Positions 5,229 to 13,811 are shown, counted from the stretch's first letter. The stretch: DNA of 19,780 nt from Thermoplasmata archaeon (GCA_021850835.1 JAJZKS010000005.1:1-19780), one strand, 5' to 3'. The notes: generated from the letters alone by a model not told the origin. Numbers and translations: made by a program.

Positions 5229-7013
5229 ATGCTAAAACAATTAGCAATGGCGGCAGTTGCATTGGTAATAGTCCTCTCGGCTGTTTCCATAGCAACTGCA
5301 GATGGTATTTCCACAACCACATCCAATCATGTGAAAGTTGGGAATTACCTTCTGCAAAACGCAACAAAAAGCGGCTCTTACAATTTGAGCTACGTTAATG
5401 ATAATGCCCATATTTTGGTGGCAAATTCAATAAATGCCACTGGGCAAACGATCTCCGGCACGGCAATAAGCAAGCTCAACGTGGACAATATGTTCTCCTT
5501 AGGGAACATGACTGTGTTCAACCTTGGAGGTGAAAGTACCCTGATAGCTGAAACCCAAACACCCTTAACCGTGGGTGCAAATCCTTCCATAACCCTTAAC
5601 CTATCTGCACCTGTCAGCCAGGTACATCTTAACTCAAAGCAGACCAGCTACCTCTCTGAGCACAGTGGCTCAATGGCTTCGTCCATCTATGCCAACAACA
5701 TCTACAACCTCGAGATTGGCGGAATGTCATTCCTGATTTTCTCCAATGTTAACGCCAAGCTTTCCAACTCTAATTCCACGTTAACATACAGCGGAAATGC
5801 ACTTTCCGGCAGTGTTCTGGTAGGTATGACTCCTGCAGTTGCGCTGAAAGATATGTTCGAGAAGGAAATCGGAGACCGAAGCAATGCTTTCACTTACAAC
5901 AATACAACCGGAGCAGCGTCAGGCAGGTTCGTGTCATTCAACTTCAATGATTCAAGCGGAGTTTTCACAAACTACACTTCAAACATTAGCCACGCTACAG
6001 TATTCACCTCCATAGAAGCATCAGGAAACGGCACCATCGGCCTCAACAGCCCCAATCCACTGTTTCCCACAGTGAGTCCTATACTTGCGGGAAGCCTGTT
6101 CTTCTATGGTAACAACACAGTCGTTTACCAGATGCATGACAACCCTTCGCTGGTCAGCAACATTCTCCTGAGCAACGGAACCCTTGATCTAAAAGTTGCC
6201 AAGGGAATCAACATATCAGTTTACAGGCCATCTGTATCCGATGTTATGCACCAGAACCTTTCAGGTAACCTGAACTACACCGGCGTTGGCCTGGGTGACC
6301 AGTTTGAAGTTGAAGCCTCATCCACAATTGTGCTTCTGCACAACAGTACTTTCAGGGCATCGATCTTTGCACACCATGCCACGGTCTCTGTCAACAACAC
6401 CACCGGAATGATCTCCATTACCACTGAACAGAATGCAAAGATCAGCTTTGTAGCCCCCCCAGGCTTGCAACAGATCAGCCACCCTCTCGCCAGAGCAATC
6501 CAGTACGCGGTTGAACATGGAAAACTAGCTGCATTGGTAGTCCTTGGAGCCCCGGGAAGCAACAACACGAACATGTCAGTGAACTACAACAGTTCCATGG
6601 CAATCAACATACAGAATGTCAACACAAACAGCGTCACCATAAAAGTTGCTTCAACCTCGTCACACGAGGGAACCAACTTTGGCGTCTTTGTGCCGAACGG
6701 AGTCATTGCAAACAACTCAAAGATCGTTGTGACTTTTGACTCCAAGGACACGGTCACTGTGAGCAACATCTCTTCTGTGATTAACGCAACCAGCAGCACC
6801 CAGGCTTCTGTTTATAAGGTAAACGTGAACGGGGGCACACTGATCATAATACATGTGCCGCACTTCTCAAACCACACCATACAGATATCAACAGCTAGTT
6901 CACAGCCAGGACTTCCAAACCTGTCTGGTAATGGCACAATGTATGTGATAGCCGGTGTGATTGTAGTGATTGCACTGATTGGCGTAGGCCTTGCAGTAAG
7001 AAAAAGGAAGTAA
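5229..7013 (+). CDS. Secreted, membrane-anchored, sequon-rich surface protein
   Basis: 594 residues. The N-terminus is a signal peptide (MLKQ, a hydrophobic stretch AMAAVALVIVLSAVSIA, then probable cleavage near ATA-DG). The C-terminus is one transmembrane helix at about 571-590 (MYVIAGVIVVIALIGVGLAV) ending RKRK, which would leave the bulk of the protein outside the cell. I count close to 30 N-x-S/T sequons spread along the chain, with very few Cys and abundant Asn, Ser and Thr, as expected of a glycosylated archaeal envelope protein. Beta-rich segments predominate. Acidophilic Thermoplasmatales lack a rigid cell wall and rely on membrane glycoproteins, so a coat or protective role is reasonable. 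No enzymatic motif is seen. The gene is monocistronic, with its own TATA box and a T-rich 3' end. Confidence 0.85.
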   Translation: MLKQLAMAAVALVIVLSAVSIATADGISTTTSNHVKVGNYLLQNATKSGSYNLSYVNDNAHILVANSINATGQTISGTAISKLNVDNMFSLGNMTVFNLGGESTLIAETQTPLTVGANPSITLNLSAPVSQVHLNSKQTSYLSEHSGSMASSIYANNIYNLEIGGMSFLIFSNVNAKLSNSNSTLTYSGNALSGSVLVGMTPAVALKDMFEKEIGDRSNAFTYNNTTGAASGRFVSFNFNDSSGVFTNYTSNISHATVFTSIEASGNGTIGLNSPNPLFPTVSPILAGSLFFYGNNTVVYQMHDNPSLVSNILLSNGTLDLKVAKGINISVYRPSVSDVMHQNLSGNLNYTGVGLGDQFEVEASSTIVLLHNSTFRASIFAHHATVSVNNTTGMISITTEQNAKISFVAPPGLQQISHPLARAIQYAVEHGKLAALVVLGAPGSNNTNMSVNYNSSMAINIQNVNTNSVTIKVASTSSHEGTNFGVFVPNGVIANNSKIVVTFDSKDTVTVSNISSVINATSSTQASVYKVNVNGGTLIIIHVPHFSNHTIQISTASSQPGLPNLSGNGTMYVIAGVIVVIALIGVGLAVRKRK

Positions 7014-7024
7014 TCCAGATACTT

Positions 7025-7060
7025 CCCCTTATTTTTTAATAAAATTATTTCTTTTATTTT
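7025..7060 (+). terminator. T-rich transcription terminator after the surface-protein gene
   Basis: Several T-runs (TTATTTTTTAA and TTTCTTTTATTTT) begin about 15 bases after the TAA stop. Archaeal RNA polymerase commonly terminates at such tracts without a hairpin. Confidence 0.5.
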
Positions 7061-7134
7061 CCACGATGATGCATTATAAGATAGTGATATCTTTCTCCCT
7101 CCGATCTTTATGTATGTTGTAGAAAAATATTCGG

Positions 7135-7181
7135 TATAAAAAGTATAAATAGTAGAAAAATCTTAACCATCCGTGGAGGTG
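7135..7181 (+). promoter_or_regulatory. TATA boxes and Shine-Dalgarno of the acidic microprotein gene
   Basis: TATAAA occurs at 7135-7140 and TATAAATA at 7144-7151. GGAGGTG at 7175-7181 is a near-perfect complement of the 16S rRNA 3' end, seven bases before TTG 7189. Unlike its neighbours this gene would have a short leader. A strong ribosome-binding site with correct spacing is the main argument that the tiny frame is translated. Confidence 0.6.
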
Positions 7182-7188
7182 CCCCACG

Positions 7189-7260
7189 TTGCTCAGCTTC
7201 ATTAAAAGACGTGACTACGACGATGATGAAGACAATGAAGACGATGACGATGACTCTTAA
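7189..7260 (+). CDS. 23-residue highly acidic microprotein
   Basis: A TTG-started frame of 23 codons encoding LSFIKRRDYDDDEDNEDDD and so on, closed by TAA. After a short hydrophobic and basic head (LSFIKRR) almost every residue is Asp or Glu. Start, GGAGGTG spacing and two TATA boxes line up, and a T-tract (7272-7279) follows within 20 bases. The codons mix GAT, GAC and GAA, which argues against a simple slipped trinucleotide repeat. Such a polyacidic tail could bind basic proteins or metal ions, but no function is known to me. The alternative is a short regulatory RNA or a chance frame. A GTG at 7173 is out of frame and runs to a stop after ten codons. Confidence 0.5.
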   Translation: MLSFIKRRDYDDDEDNEDDDDDS

Positions 7261-7271
7261 TTTCTAAATCA

Positions 7272-7280
7272 ATTTTTTTA
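7272..7280 (+). terminator. T-tract after the microprotein gene
   Basis: A run of seven T bases lies about a dozen bases after the microprotein stop and before the Lhr promoter, consistent with an archaeal U-tract terminator. Confidence 0.4.
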
Positions 7281-7344
7281 TCACATCTTCAACCTCCCCC
7301 CAAACAAAGATTTAGTTTTTATCATAAAACACATTTAGGCTTAC

Positions 7345-10080
7345 TTGGAAAAAGCATCAGAAAGTTCAACTGTATTTGATCTGCTGCATCCGCAGATTTG
7401 CAGCCTGCTCAGGGAGAGGGGCATACTTGAGCCAACTGAGCCTCAGGCAAAGGTCATACCCACTATCCTTGAGGGAAAGGACGTTCTTCTGCTCTCCCCA
7501 ACAGGCACGGGTAAAACTGAAGCGGCAATTTTCCCGATATTCCACAAGATTCTCACCAACCATCCAGATCCCGTATCCACTTTATTTATAACTCCACTGA
7601 GGGCCCTGAACAGGGATATGCTTGACAGGCTCATCAGGTATGGCAAGGACTTGGGCATTAGGGTCCAGGTAAGGCACAGCGATATTTCTGAGTCGGCAAG
7701 GAGGGAAATTGTGAACCATCCCGGCGACATCCTAATCACAACACCGGAATCTCTTCAGATAATGCTGAACGGGAAGAGGCTCCGGGAAATAATCAAGAAT
7801 GTGAAGTATGTGGTTGTGGACGAACTGCATGAAGCAGCCCAGAATGAACGTGGTTCTCAGTTTGCCATAGCAATTGAAAGGCTGAAGGAACTGGCAGGGG
7901 ACTTCCAGAGGATTGGACTGTCCGCAACTGTTGGAAACGCCAAGGAACTTTCCCATTACCTGTCTCCTTCCAAGGACGTAACCATAGTAAGGTCCAGCCT
8001 AAGAAAAAAGATGGAGATTGCAGTTGGAATCCCACCAAAGGCACCTGAGGAAGTTGCAGAAGCCATGGGGTGTGACGAGGGATATGCAGGAGCAATCCTG
8101 TACATGTGGGACCTCATCCAGAAACATAAGGGAACTCTTGTTTTCGTTAACACAAGAAGTGCAGCTGAGGATATTGCCTTCAGGCTCAGGCTTTACATCG
8201 ATGATCCATCGGTTCAGGTGCACCATGGTTCGCTCTCAAGAGAGACGAGGGAAACCGCTGAATCTGACTTCAAAACGGGCAAGATCAAGGCGCTCATATG
8301 CACTTCATCCCTGGAGCTTGGAATCGACATCGGTTCTGCAGACCTGGTATTGCAGCTGAATTCGCCCAGGCAGATCAACAAGCTCATCCAGAGGGTGGGC
8401 AGATCAGGGCACTGGATAGAGAAAATATCACTTGGTAAAATAGTTTGCAGCGACATAATTGAACTTGAGGAGGCCACGGCGATTGTTTCCCATATTCTTA
8501 CAGGGCACCTGGAAGATATCCTCATAAGAAAGAATTCGCTGGCGACCCTTGCGAACCAGCTTTTGCTTCAGTCCAAATTCTTCCAGAGGATAGACCTTGA
8601 CCAGTATTATAAAGTGGTCTCTGCCTCATATCCTTTCAGGGGCCTAAGCAGGGAGGAATATGACCAGGTAGTGGATTTTCTGGTTTCAACACGCAAGCTG
8701 TGGAAAGAAGATAATTTTGCCGGCAAGAGGAGGGGTGTCTTAAACTACTACATCGAAAACATTTCAATGATACCAAGCGAGAAGAACTTCAAGGTCATAG
8801 ACATGGTGAACAAGAAGTTCATCGGGACCCTTGATGAGCGTTATGTTGTCAATGAACTTGAGGCTGGCAGCTACTTCGTCATAAAAGGGTCTACCTGGAG
8901 AATTATCAGGATTGAGGGTGAAAAGATCCTGGTTGAACCGTTCCCGACAGCAGCTATTGCACCTAAATGGTCCGGGGAAGACATACCAGTCCTTATTGAT
9001 GTGACTGGGAAAGTGTCTGAAAACAGGGAAAAGAAGATAGTGCCCCCATTTGTCGAGGAACACTCAAAGGAGGAACTGCAGGAATGGTATAGAAAGGATA
9101 CTGCCACTCTTGACAGGACAATCATTGAGAGTAAGGGAAGCGAAATCATAATACAGGTAATGCTGGGAACTAGGGGAAATTTCGCACTGGCAGAAATTTT
9201 CTCAAGCCTCCTCGCCGGCATTACAGGCGAAAGCGTAGAAATGGACTACTCCCCTTACCATATTTATGTCAGGGCTTCAAGAAGGATACCTGCCAGGGAT
9301 GTCAGGCGAATTATCCTGAGCATTGAGCCCGACAAGATACAGCAGTACATTGCAGGGTCCGCCAGGAGATCAAGGTTTTTCAACTCAGTTTTCCTCTATG
9401 AGGCAAGGAAATTTGGAGTCATCAGCAACAATGCCGACATGGGGAGGATCAGGCTTGAGAAGATCATAGATTCATACAGGGATACCCCCCTCTATTCGGA
9501 TTCCATAAGGAAGCTTATCTCAGACTACATGGACATTGAGAGCCTGAAGCATTATCTCAGAAAAGTGCAGGACCAAACGATGGCATTTGCCATGAATGAT
9601 GACATTTCAGAGAGTTCAGATGTTTTTATATCCCATTATTCCGAGAGGGTCGCCCCCCTCAAGCCCACTAAGACAATACTTGAAGCTGTGAAGAAGAGGC
9701 TCATAAACGAGGAAGTGACACTGTTCTGCACATCATGCCAGCATGTCAGAACCATAAAGATAAGGGACATCAATTCAGTACGATGCCCACAATGCGGCAG
9801 TTCTCTTGTGGCTTCACTTTCTCCATTCGAGAAGAACCTCCTGAATGAGGCACGTGAAGACACCCCTGAGGGGATGAAGATCAGGAAGAGGCTGGTCAAG
9901 AATGCGCACCTGGTAAGGGAAAGGGGAATGCAGGCCATCATGGCCCTTGCTGCAAGGGGAATTGGCCCTGAAACTGCCTCGAGGCTCCTTGTGGTGACAT
10001 ACCATAATGAGGACGACTTCATCAGGGCAATCCTTGCAGGAGAAATGGATTACGCTAAAAGTAAACGTTATTGGGATTAG
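7345..10080 (+). CDS. lhr: Lhr-family superfamily 2 ATP-dependent helicase
   Basis: 911 residues. A large helicase-related (Lhr) protein, a 3'-to-5' helicase family linked to DNA repair and replication-fork processing in archaea. RecA-like domain 1 carries SPTGTGKT at 51-58 (K57), the family-typical DELH box at 159-162 and SAT at 193-195. Domain 2 carries the motif IV segment LVFVNTRS, motif V around TSSLELGIDIGSADLV and motif VI QRVGRSGH. The winged-helix and beta-barrel regions of Lhr follow. A C-terminal zinc ribbon uses C795-x2-C798 and C814-x2-C817, then a helical tail. The start is TTG at 7345, with TTTTTATC about 25 bases upstream, suggesting a leaderless mRNA. The aLhr1 versus aLhr2 assignment is not made. 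Confidence 0.93.
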   Translation: MEKASESSTVFDLLHPQICSLLRERGILEPTEPQAKVIPTILEGKDVLLLSPTGTGKTEAAIFPIFHKILTNHPDPVSTLFITPLRALNRDMLDRLIRYGKDLGIRVQVRHSDISESARREIVNHPGDILITTPESLQIMLNGKRLREIIKNVKYVVVDELHEAAQNERGSQFAIAIERLKELAGDFQRIGLSATVGNAKELSHYLSPSKDVTIVRSSLRKKMEIAVGIPPKAPEEVAEAMGCDEGYAGAILYMWDLIQKHKGTLVFVNTRSAAEDIAFRLRLYIDDPSVQVHHGSLSRETRETAESDFKTGKIKALICTSSLELGIDIGSADLVLQLNSPRQINKLIQRVGRSGHWIEKISLGKIVCSDIIELEEATAIVSHILTGHLEDILIRKNSLATLANQLLLQSKFFQRIDLDQYYKVVSASYPFRGLSREEYDQVVDFLVSTRKLWKEDNFAGKRRGVLNYYIENISMIPSEKNFKVIDMVNKKFIGTLDERYVVNELEAGSYFVIKGSTWRIIRIEGEKILVEPFPTAAIAPKWSGEDIPVLIDVTGKVSENREKKIVPPFVEEHSKEELQEWYRKDTATLDRTIIESKGSEIIIQVMLGTRGNFALAEIFSSLLAGITGESVEMDYSPYHIYVRASRRIPARDVRRIILSIEPDKIQQYIAGSARRSRFFNSVFLYEARKFGVISNNADMGRIRLEKIIDSYRDTPLYSDSIRKLISDYMDIESLKHYLRKVQDQTMAFAMNDDISESSDVFISHYSERVAPLKPTKTILEAVKKRLINEEVTLFCTSCQHVRTIKIRDINSVRCPQCGSSLVASLSPFEKNLLNEAREDTPEGMKIRKRLVKNAHLVRERGMQAIMALAARGIGPETASRLLVVTYHNEDDFIRAILAGEMDYAKSKRYWD

Positions 10081-10119
10081 AACGATATCTTTAAGTTTCC
10101 AATTAGTTGTCAAATTGCC

Positions 10120-10542
10120 ATGCCTGAAAATCGTGTTCTTAAGACTCTTGAGAAATACAGGATCAAGAACCAGGACGTGCCCATAATAGTAGAGGGCAAG
10201 AATGATCTTGGATGCCTGAGGTCACTTGATTTTGAAGGCAATATTATAATACTCAACAGTGGAAACAGCCTTGTGAACTTCTCGGAAAACGTTGCTGAAT
10301 CCAACGATGAAGTGATAATCCTCACTGATTTTGACCGGAAAGGGGTTGAAATCAAGGAAAATCTCCAGCGTTACATGATGGGGCTGGGCTGCCATGTTGA
10401 CACTGACCTGTGGGATACATTGAGAAGATACGTTCCCATCAGAACAGTTGAGGAACTCCCCTTCGCTGTCCAAAGGATCATTGCAGACATGGAACATAAT
10501 GCCATTGACCGTGAGAACATCAAGAGAAAGTGGAATTTCTGA
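10120..10542 (+). CDS. TOPRIM domain protein (UPF0292-like)
   Basis: 140 residues forming a single TOPRIM fold. The catalytic pattern is VEGKND (E25), then LTDFDRKG (D70 and D72), matching the Glu and DxD metal-binding residues of primase, topoisomerase and RNase M5-type TOPRIM domains. Stand-alone archaeal proteins of this size resemble the nuclease side of the family (RNase M5/OLD) more than primase, but the substrate is unknown. The gene lies between the Lhr helicase and RNase Z, 39 bases after lhr, with a TTTAAG box about 28 bases before its ATG. The neighbourhood suggests RNA or DNA processing. Confidence 0.85.
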   Translation: MPENRVLKTLEKYRIKNQDVPIIVEGKNDLGCLRSLDFEGNIIILNSGNSLVNFSENVAESNDEVIILTDFDRKGVEIKENLQRYMMGLGCHVDTDLWDTLRRYVPIRTVEELPFAVQRIIADMEHNAIDRENIKRKWNF

Positions 10543-10567
10543 GCAAAGCGCCACTTCCCAGTCCAAC

Positions 10568-10576
10568 TTTTTATAA
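10568..10576 (+). promoter_or_regulatory. TATA box of rnz
   Basis: TTTTTATAA centred about 25 bases before the RNase Z ATG. It illustrates the leaderless layout that also fits the genes at 5229, 7345, 10120 and 13917 and, leftward, 13811, 18508 and 19011. Confidence 0.6.
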
Positions 10577-10596
10577 CAACTGCTGATTACTGGGAA

Positions 10597-11517
10597 ATGG
10601 CGTCCAACATCAAGATCACATTCATTGGCACAGGGGGCTCATGGCCTAGCCCTGGTCGAAGCCTCCCAGCTGTTGCTGTCCAGATTGATGAGATCATAAA
10701 CCTCTTCGATTGTGGAGAGGGCTCGCAGAAGCAGCTTATGAAAAGCGGCATTTCATTCATGGCCATCGACAACGTTTTCATCACCCACTTTCATGGAGAC
10801 CATTTTCTGGGCCTTCTAGGGATGGTACAGAGCATGTCCTTCAACAACAGGGAAAAACCTCTTCACATATATGGCCCAAAGGGCGCAATCAGGATCCTGA
10901 GCTCAGCCCTTAATGTGGGATACTACAGGCCAAAGTTTGAGATTCGCGTAGGGGAGCTTGAAGCTGACAGGACTTATGACTTCGGAAAGTTCCGCATTTC
11001 TACATTGAAGAATGACCACACTGTTCCTGCCATGTCTTACAGGATCGAAGAGCCGGACATGGTTAAAATAGACAAGGAAAAGGCTGATGCACTTAAAATA
11101 CCTTCAAGAAAGCTTGAGGAGCTCAGGAGCAATGGAGTCCTCCACTTTGATGGGAACACATACACCATTAACCAAGTAACTGCCGGCATCAGAAAGGGCA
11201 GAAGAATCGTTTATACGGGAGATACCCGGCCCCTCGAAGGCATGGCGGATTTTGCTAGGGGCGCCGATGTTCTCATACATGAGACATCTACTGATTCAAC
11301 ACTGGAACCGAAAGTGAACGAATTTGGCCATACCTCTGCGAGGCAGGCTGCTGAAATAGCAAAGAAGGCAGAGGTTGACAGGTTTTTCCTTTACCATTAC
11401 AGCCCAAGGTATGACAGCATAGAAAGCCTGGTTAATGAAGCAACCGCGATCTTTCCAAATTCAGTAGCCAGCAAAGAACTTATGGAATATGAAATACCTG
11501 TGAGGCGTGAAAATTAG
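10597..11517 (+). CDS. rnz: Ribonuclease Z, short form (tRNA 3' endonuclease)
   Basis: 306 residues, the usual length of the short form. A metallo-beta-lactamase fold enzyme that cuts the 3' trailer from tRNA precursors. The zinc-binding HxHxDH motif is THFHGDH (H64, H66, D68, H69); further ligands are H141 in NDH, D209 in YTGDT and H267 in YHYSP. The HET segment at 228-230 followed by GHTSARQAA is typical of the tRNase Z group. A TTTTTATAA box at 10568-10576 lies about 25 bases before the ATG, suggesting a leaderless mRNA. The gene ends four bases before the stop of the convergent SRPBCC gene. It fits tRNAs that lack an encoded CCA, such as tRNA-Ser in this window. Confidence 0.94.
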   Translation: MASNIKITFIGTGGSWPSPGRSLPAVAVQIDEIINLFDCGEGSQKQLMKSGISFMAIDNVFITHFHGDHFLGLLGMVQSMSFNNREKPLHIYGPKGAIRILSSALNVGYYRPKFEIRVGELEADRTYDFGKFRISTLKNDHTVPAMSYRIEEPDMVKIDKEKADALKIPSRKLEELRSNGVLHFDGNTYTINQVTAGIRKGRRIVYTGDTRPLEGMADFARGADVLIHETSTDSTLEPKVNEFGHTSARQAAEIAKKAEVDRFFLYHYSPRYDSIESLVNEATAIFPNSVASKELMEYEIPVRREN

Positions 11518-11520
11518 TGG

Positions 11521-11952
11521 CTACTGGGTGACCTTAACCCTGGATTCAGCTTCACTGATTATTCTGGAAAGTGCGTTTTCAGTTCCCTGTTGAAAATGGC
11601 TTGTTATGAACCTTTTGAGGATAATCAGCTTCAGTGACAGGTGCACATCCCATTTTACGGTGATGGTTGATCCATTGCCGTTTTCAGAAATCTCAATCCT
11701 CTTGAAGCCAGTAAAAGGGCCGCTGTGGTAATTCTCAGTGCAATACATGGACTCCTGGTCACAGAAATAAGACATCTTTCCTTCTCCGGGGAAGGCAAAC
11801 CGAACTTTCAGCATGCCACCTCTGGAAGGTGAGATTTCCCTCATGCCATGCCAGTAATCCGGCAGGCTCTTCCACTGGGATATGACATCAATGACATCTT
11901 CTGAGGATGCGGTGGTTTCGGCAGAAACAGTAAATTTTACGGCCCCTATCAT
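11521..11952 (-). CDS. SRPBCC (START-like) family protein
   Basis: 143 residues with the helix-grip layout of SRPBCC/polyketide-cyclase-like proteins: an opening strand (AVKFTVSAETTASSEDVIDV), a short helix with W27 and the loop SLPDYWHGM, five or six strands, and a long closing helix (LILKRFITSHFQQGTENALSRII). Such proteins enclose a hydrophobic pocket for lipids or other small ligands; this one has no catalytic signature. It starts 19 bases after the dUTPase-like gene, preceded by GGTAAGGG, and is probably the last gene of that operon. Ligand unknown. Confidence 0.75.
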   Translation of the reverse strand: MIGAVKFTVSAETTASSEDVIDVISQWKSLPDYWHGMREISPSRGGMLKVRFAFPGEGKMSYFCDQESMYCTENYHSGPFTGFKRIEISENGNGSTITVKWDVHLSLKLIILKRFITSHFQQGTENALSRIISEAESRVKVTQ

Positions 11953-11971
11953 GCCCTTACCTATATAGATA

Positions 11972-12445
11972 TCAGTTACTTCCCTTAACCGTTATCCCTC
12001 TTGACCCCTGATAGTTCCCAGACCTCTGGGAATATGTCTTTTCAGGCACTGATTCCATTCTGTGGAACACAATCTGCGCTATTCTGTCTCCTTTGTTAAT
12101 CTGGAATTCCTCTGATCCGGAATGGAAGAATGAAAGAGTGAGAGTCCCATGGTAGCCGGCATCAACAGCACCGAATGACCCCAAAACTCCCCGCCTTGCA
12201 TATGATGATCTTACCCATATCTGCCCCATTACGTCGTCAGGCAGTTTGAGGTACTCAAGAGTGCCCACAAGGAAATGCGTTTTGGGAGGCACCGTCCCAC
12301 CCTCCAGATCCTGTCCGTCTATTCTGAGAATGGCAGCCCTGAGGTCATAGCCGTTGGGGGTCACAGATCCGTCCATGAATTCCTCTGCAACAAGCTCTCC
12401 CTTCCTTGAAAGCGCAATTATTTCCCTGTCACTTAAAGTCGCCAT
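11972..12445 (-). CDS. Dcd/dUTPase-family enzyme, probable dUTP diphosphatase
   Basis: 157 residues from ATG 12445; the longer frame upstream overlaps the permease and is not needed. Trimeric dUTPase/dCTP deaminase fold. All five dUTPase-type motifs are present: NGYDLRAA (31-38), VRSSYARRGV (78-87), GAVDAGYHG (92-100, with D95), GDRIAQIV (119-126) and the C-terminal GNYQGSRGIT (143-152). In dCTP deaminases a catalytic Glu follows motif 3 in the LEFYNSG segment; here the gap-free equivalent reads LSFFHSG, with S105, as in E. coli dUTPase. So removal of dUTP is more likely than dCTP deamination, though automatic annotation would probably say deaminase. It starts seven bases after the permease gene. 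Confidence 0.85.
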   Translation of the reverse strand: MATLSDREIIALSRKGELVAEEFMDGSVTPNGYDLRAAILRIDGQDLEGGTVPPKTHFLVGTLEYLKLPDDVMGQIWVRSSYARRGVLGSFGAVDAGYHGTLTLSFFHSGSEEFQINKGDRIAQIVFHRMESVPEKTYSQRSGNYQGSRGITVKGSN

Positions 12446-12452
12446 CACTACC

Positions 12453-13811
12453 CTAAGGCACAGGAGATAATTGTTCTTTATGCCCCGTCTCTGAAATCCT
12501 ATTGATTGCAGTATAGAATAACATCGCAAGCACAAAGGAGATGTAATAGCTTATATCGACCCCATTGAGCATTGCGCCGATAGGGCCCTGAAAATAGGCA
12601 GGGGGATACATGAAAGGAATTGATATGAGAATTGCTGCAGAATAGGCGATTGCGCCTGAGTATAACCTCGGCAGTCTTCCAGAACCATTTAACCTGGGGC
12701 CGACAATGAAATAATGGGCAACCAGTATGCCCAGCCATGGGGTGATCCAATAATCCAGGATAAAGAGAAAATTCTCATAATACCCATAGAAATTGCCATA
12801 GCCAACTATTCCAAGGGAGACTGATATTGCGGTGCCTAGGAGGATGGGTAGCTTCCTTCCTTTTCTTTTCAGTGCCGTATTGAGCGAAAGGCCATTTGAG
12901 TAGAGGTTTATTGCATTTGCGGCAATGCCGCCAAGGAACAGTGCAACCATTCCTGCTATGAAAAACTGGCCCATGTAATGTGCAAGTGCAGTGGCAGGAT
13001 TTGAAATATAGTTAGGGGTAAATATCGCCACCATAATTCCAAGGACCTCTATCCAGAAGGATGCAATTGCACCTCCCAAAAATGCAAAAGAAAAGGAACG
13101 TGGCTTTTCCCTCTTGCCTCCCACAAACCTGGAATAGTCAGAGGCATATGGCCCCCATGCCATGATATATGAGAATGATGCAGCCAGTGTTATTCCGAAT
13201 CCAGCATATACCGGGATCTTATAAAACGGCACATAGGGGATGCCGTTGCGGATATCCAGCAATGACCTAACGGTGATTACCAGGAACAGTATTCCCAGAA
13301 CAACTGACATGGCAAGTTCAAAGCGCCTTATGGCCTCATGGCCGTAATAAGCAAGAAGAAGGACAATGGCGGCCACAATCAGCAACAGGAAGATGTAGTA
13401 AGTGCCCTTGATGATTATCTCAAGCGCAAATGACGCCAGCACAAGGTTAACTGTTAGCCAGCCAAGAGTGTTGCCCCACTGGAGCAGCGCCATGACTGAT
13501 GAGCCGATTCGGCCAAATGGCCCATGGCTGAGTTCCATTTGTGGTTTTCTCGCCACCACGCCGATGACGCTCATAACACCGAGAAGTGAACCGCCAGTAA
13601 TGTTTCCGACGATTAGGGCTATAATTGTAAGGTTCAGGGGCTGGCCAAGGGAAATTGGGATGAAGCCTATTGCAAAATCGCCGATGGTCAGGTTGGCAGC
13701 AAACCATATATAAAAAAGGCTGAAGGGTTTCTGTAATATGGCAGAGCCCTTCTGGACCGTCCCAGCAGATGAATCGCCTGGATTATTACCGAACTGTTGT
13801 TCGCCAACCAT
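12453..13811 (-). CDS. NCS1-family purine/cytosine permease-type transporter
   Basis: 452 residues, almost entirely hydrophobic, with about twelve transmembrane helices. The N-terminus shows the NCS1 signature (LFYIWFAANLTIGDFAIGF), followed by a Gly-rich helix pair (GNITGGSLLG) and PQMELSHGPFGRIGSSVMA, as in cytosine and purine permeases that carry nucleobases with Na+ or H+. The exact substrate is not evident. A TTAAAGTATA box (13831-13840) lies about 24 bases before the ATG. The gene is followed within seven bases by the dUTPase-like gene, so a nucleobase importer and a pyrimidine-nucleotide enzyme are probably co-transcribed. Confidence 0.87.
   Translation of the reverse strand: MVGEQQFGNNPGDSSAGTVQKGSAILQKPFSLFYIWFAANLTIGDFAIGFIPISLGQPLNLTIIALIVGNITGGSLLGVMSVIGVVARKPQMELSHGPFGRIGSSVMALLQWGNTLGWLTVNLVLASFALEIIIKGTYYIFLLLIVAAIVLLLAYYGHEAIRRFELAMSVVLGILFLVITVRSLLDIRNGIPYVPFYKIPVYAGFGITLAASFSYIMAWGPYASDYSRFVGGKREKPRSFSFAFLGGAIASFWIEVLGIMVAIFTPNYISNPATALAHYMGQFFIAGMVALFLGGIAANAINLYSNGLSLNTALKRKGRKLPILLGTAISVSLGIVGYGNFYGYYENFLFILDYWITPWLGILVAHYFIVGPRLNGSGRLPRLYSGAIAYSAAILISIPFMYPPAYFQGPIGAMLNGVDISYYISFVLAMLFYTAINRISETGHKEQLSPVP

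Noticed and set aside
7062..7112. Possible C/D box small RNA around a GATGATG in the gap after the surface-protein gene
   Set aside because: The C-box match is imperfect, no correctly placed CTGA D box or internal C'/D' pair follows, and the region is better explained as terminator plus promoter DNA.
7173..7205. GTG-started peptide upstream of the acidic microprotein
   Set aside because: It consumes the GGAGGTG itself as coding sequence, is out of frame with the acidic peptide, and stops after about ten codons.
12446..12535. Longer N-terminal extension of the dUTPase-like protein
   Set aside because: It would overlap the permease gene by about 80 bases and adds residues not seen in the family; the ATG at 12445 gives the expected MATLSDREII start.
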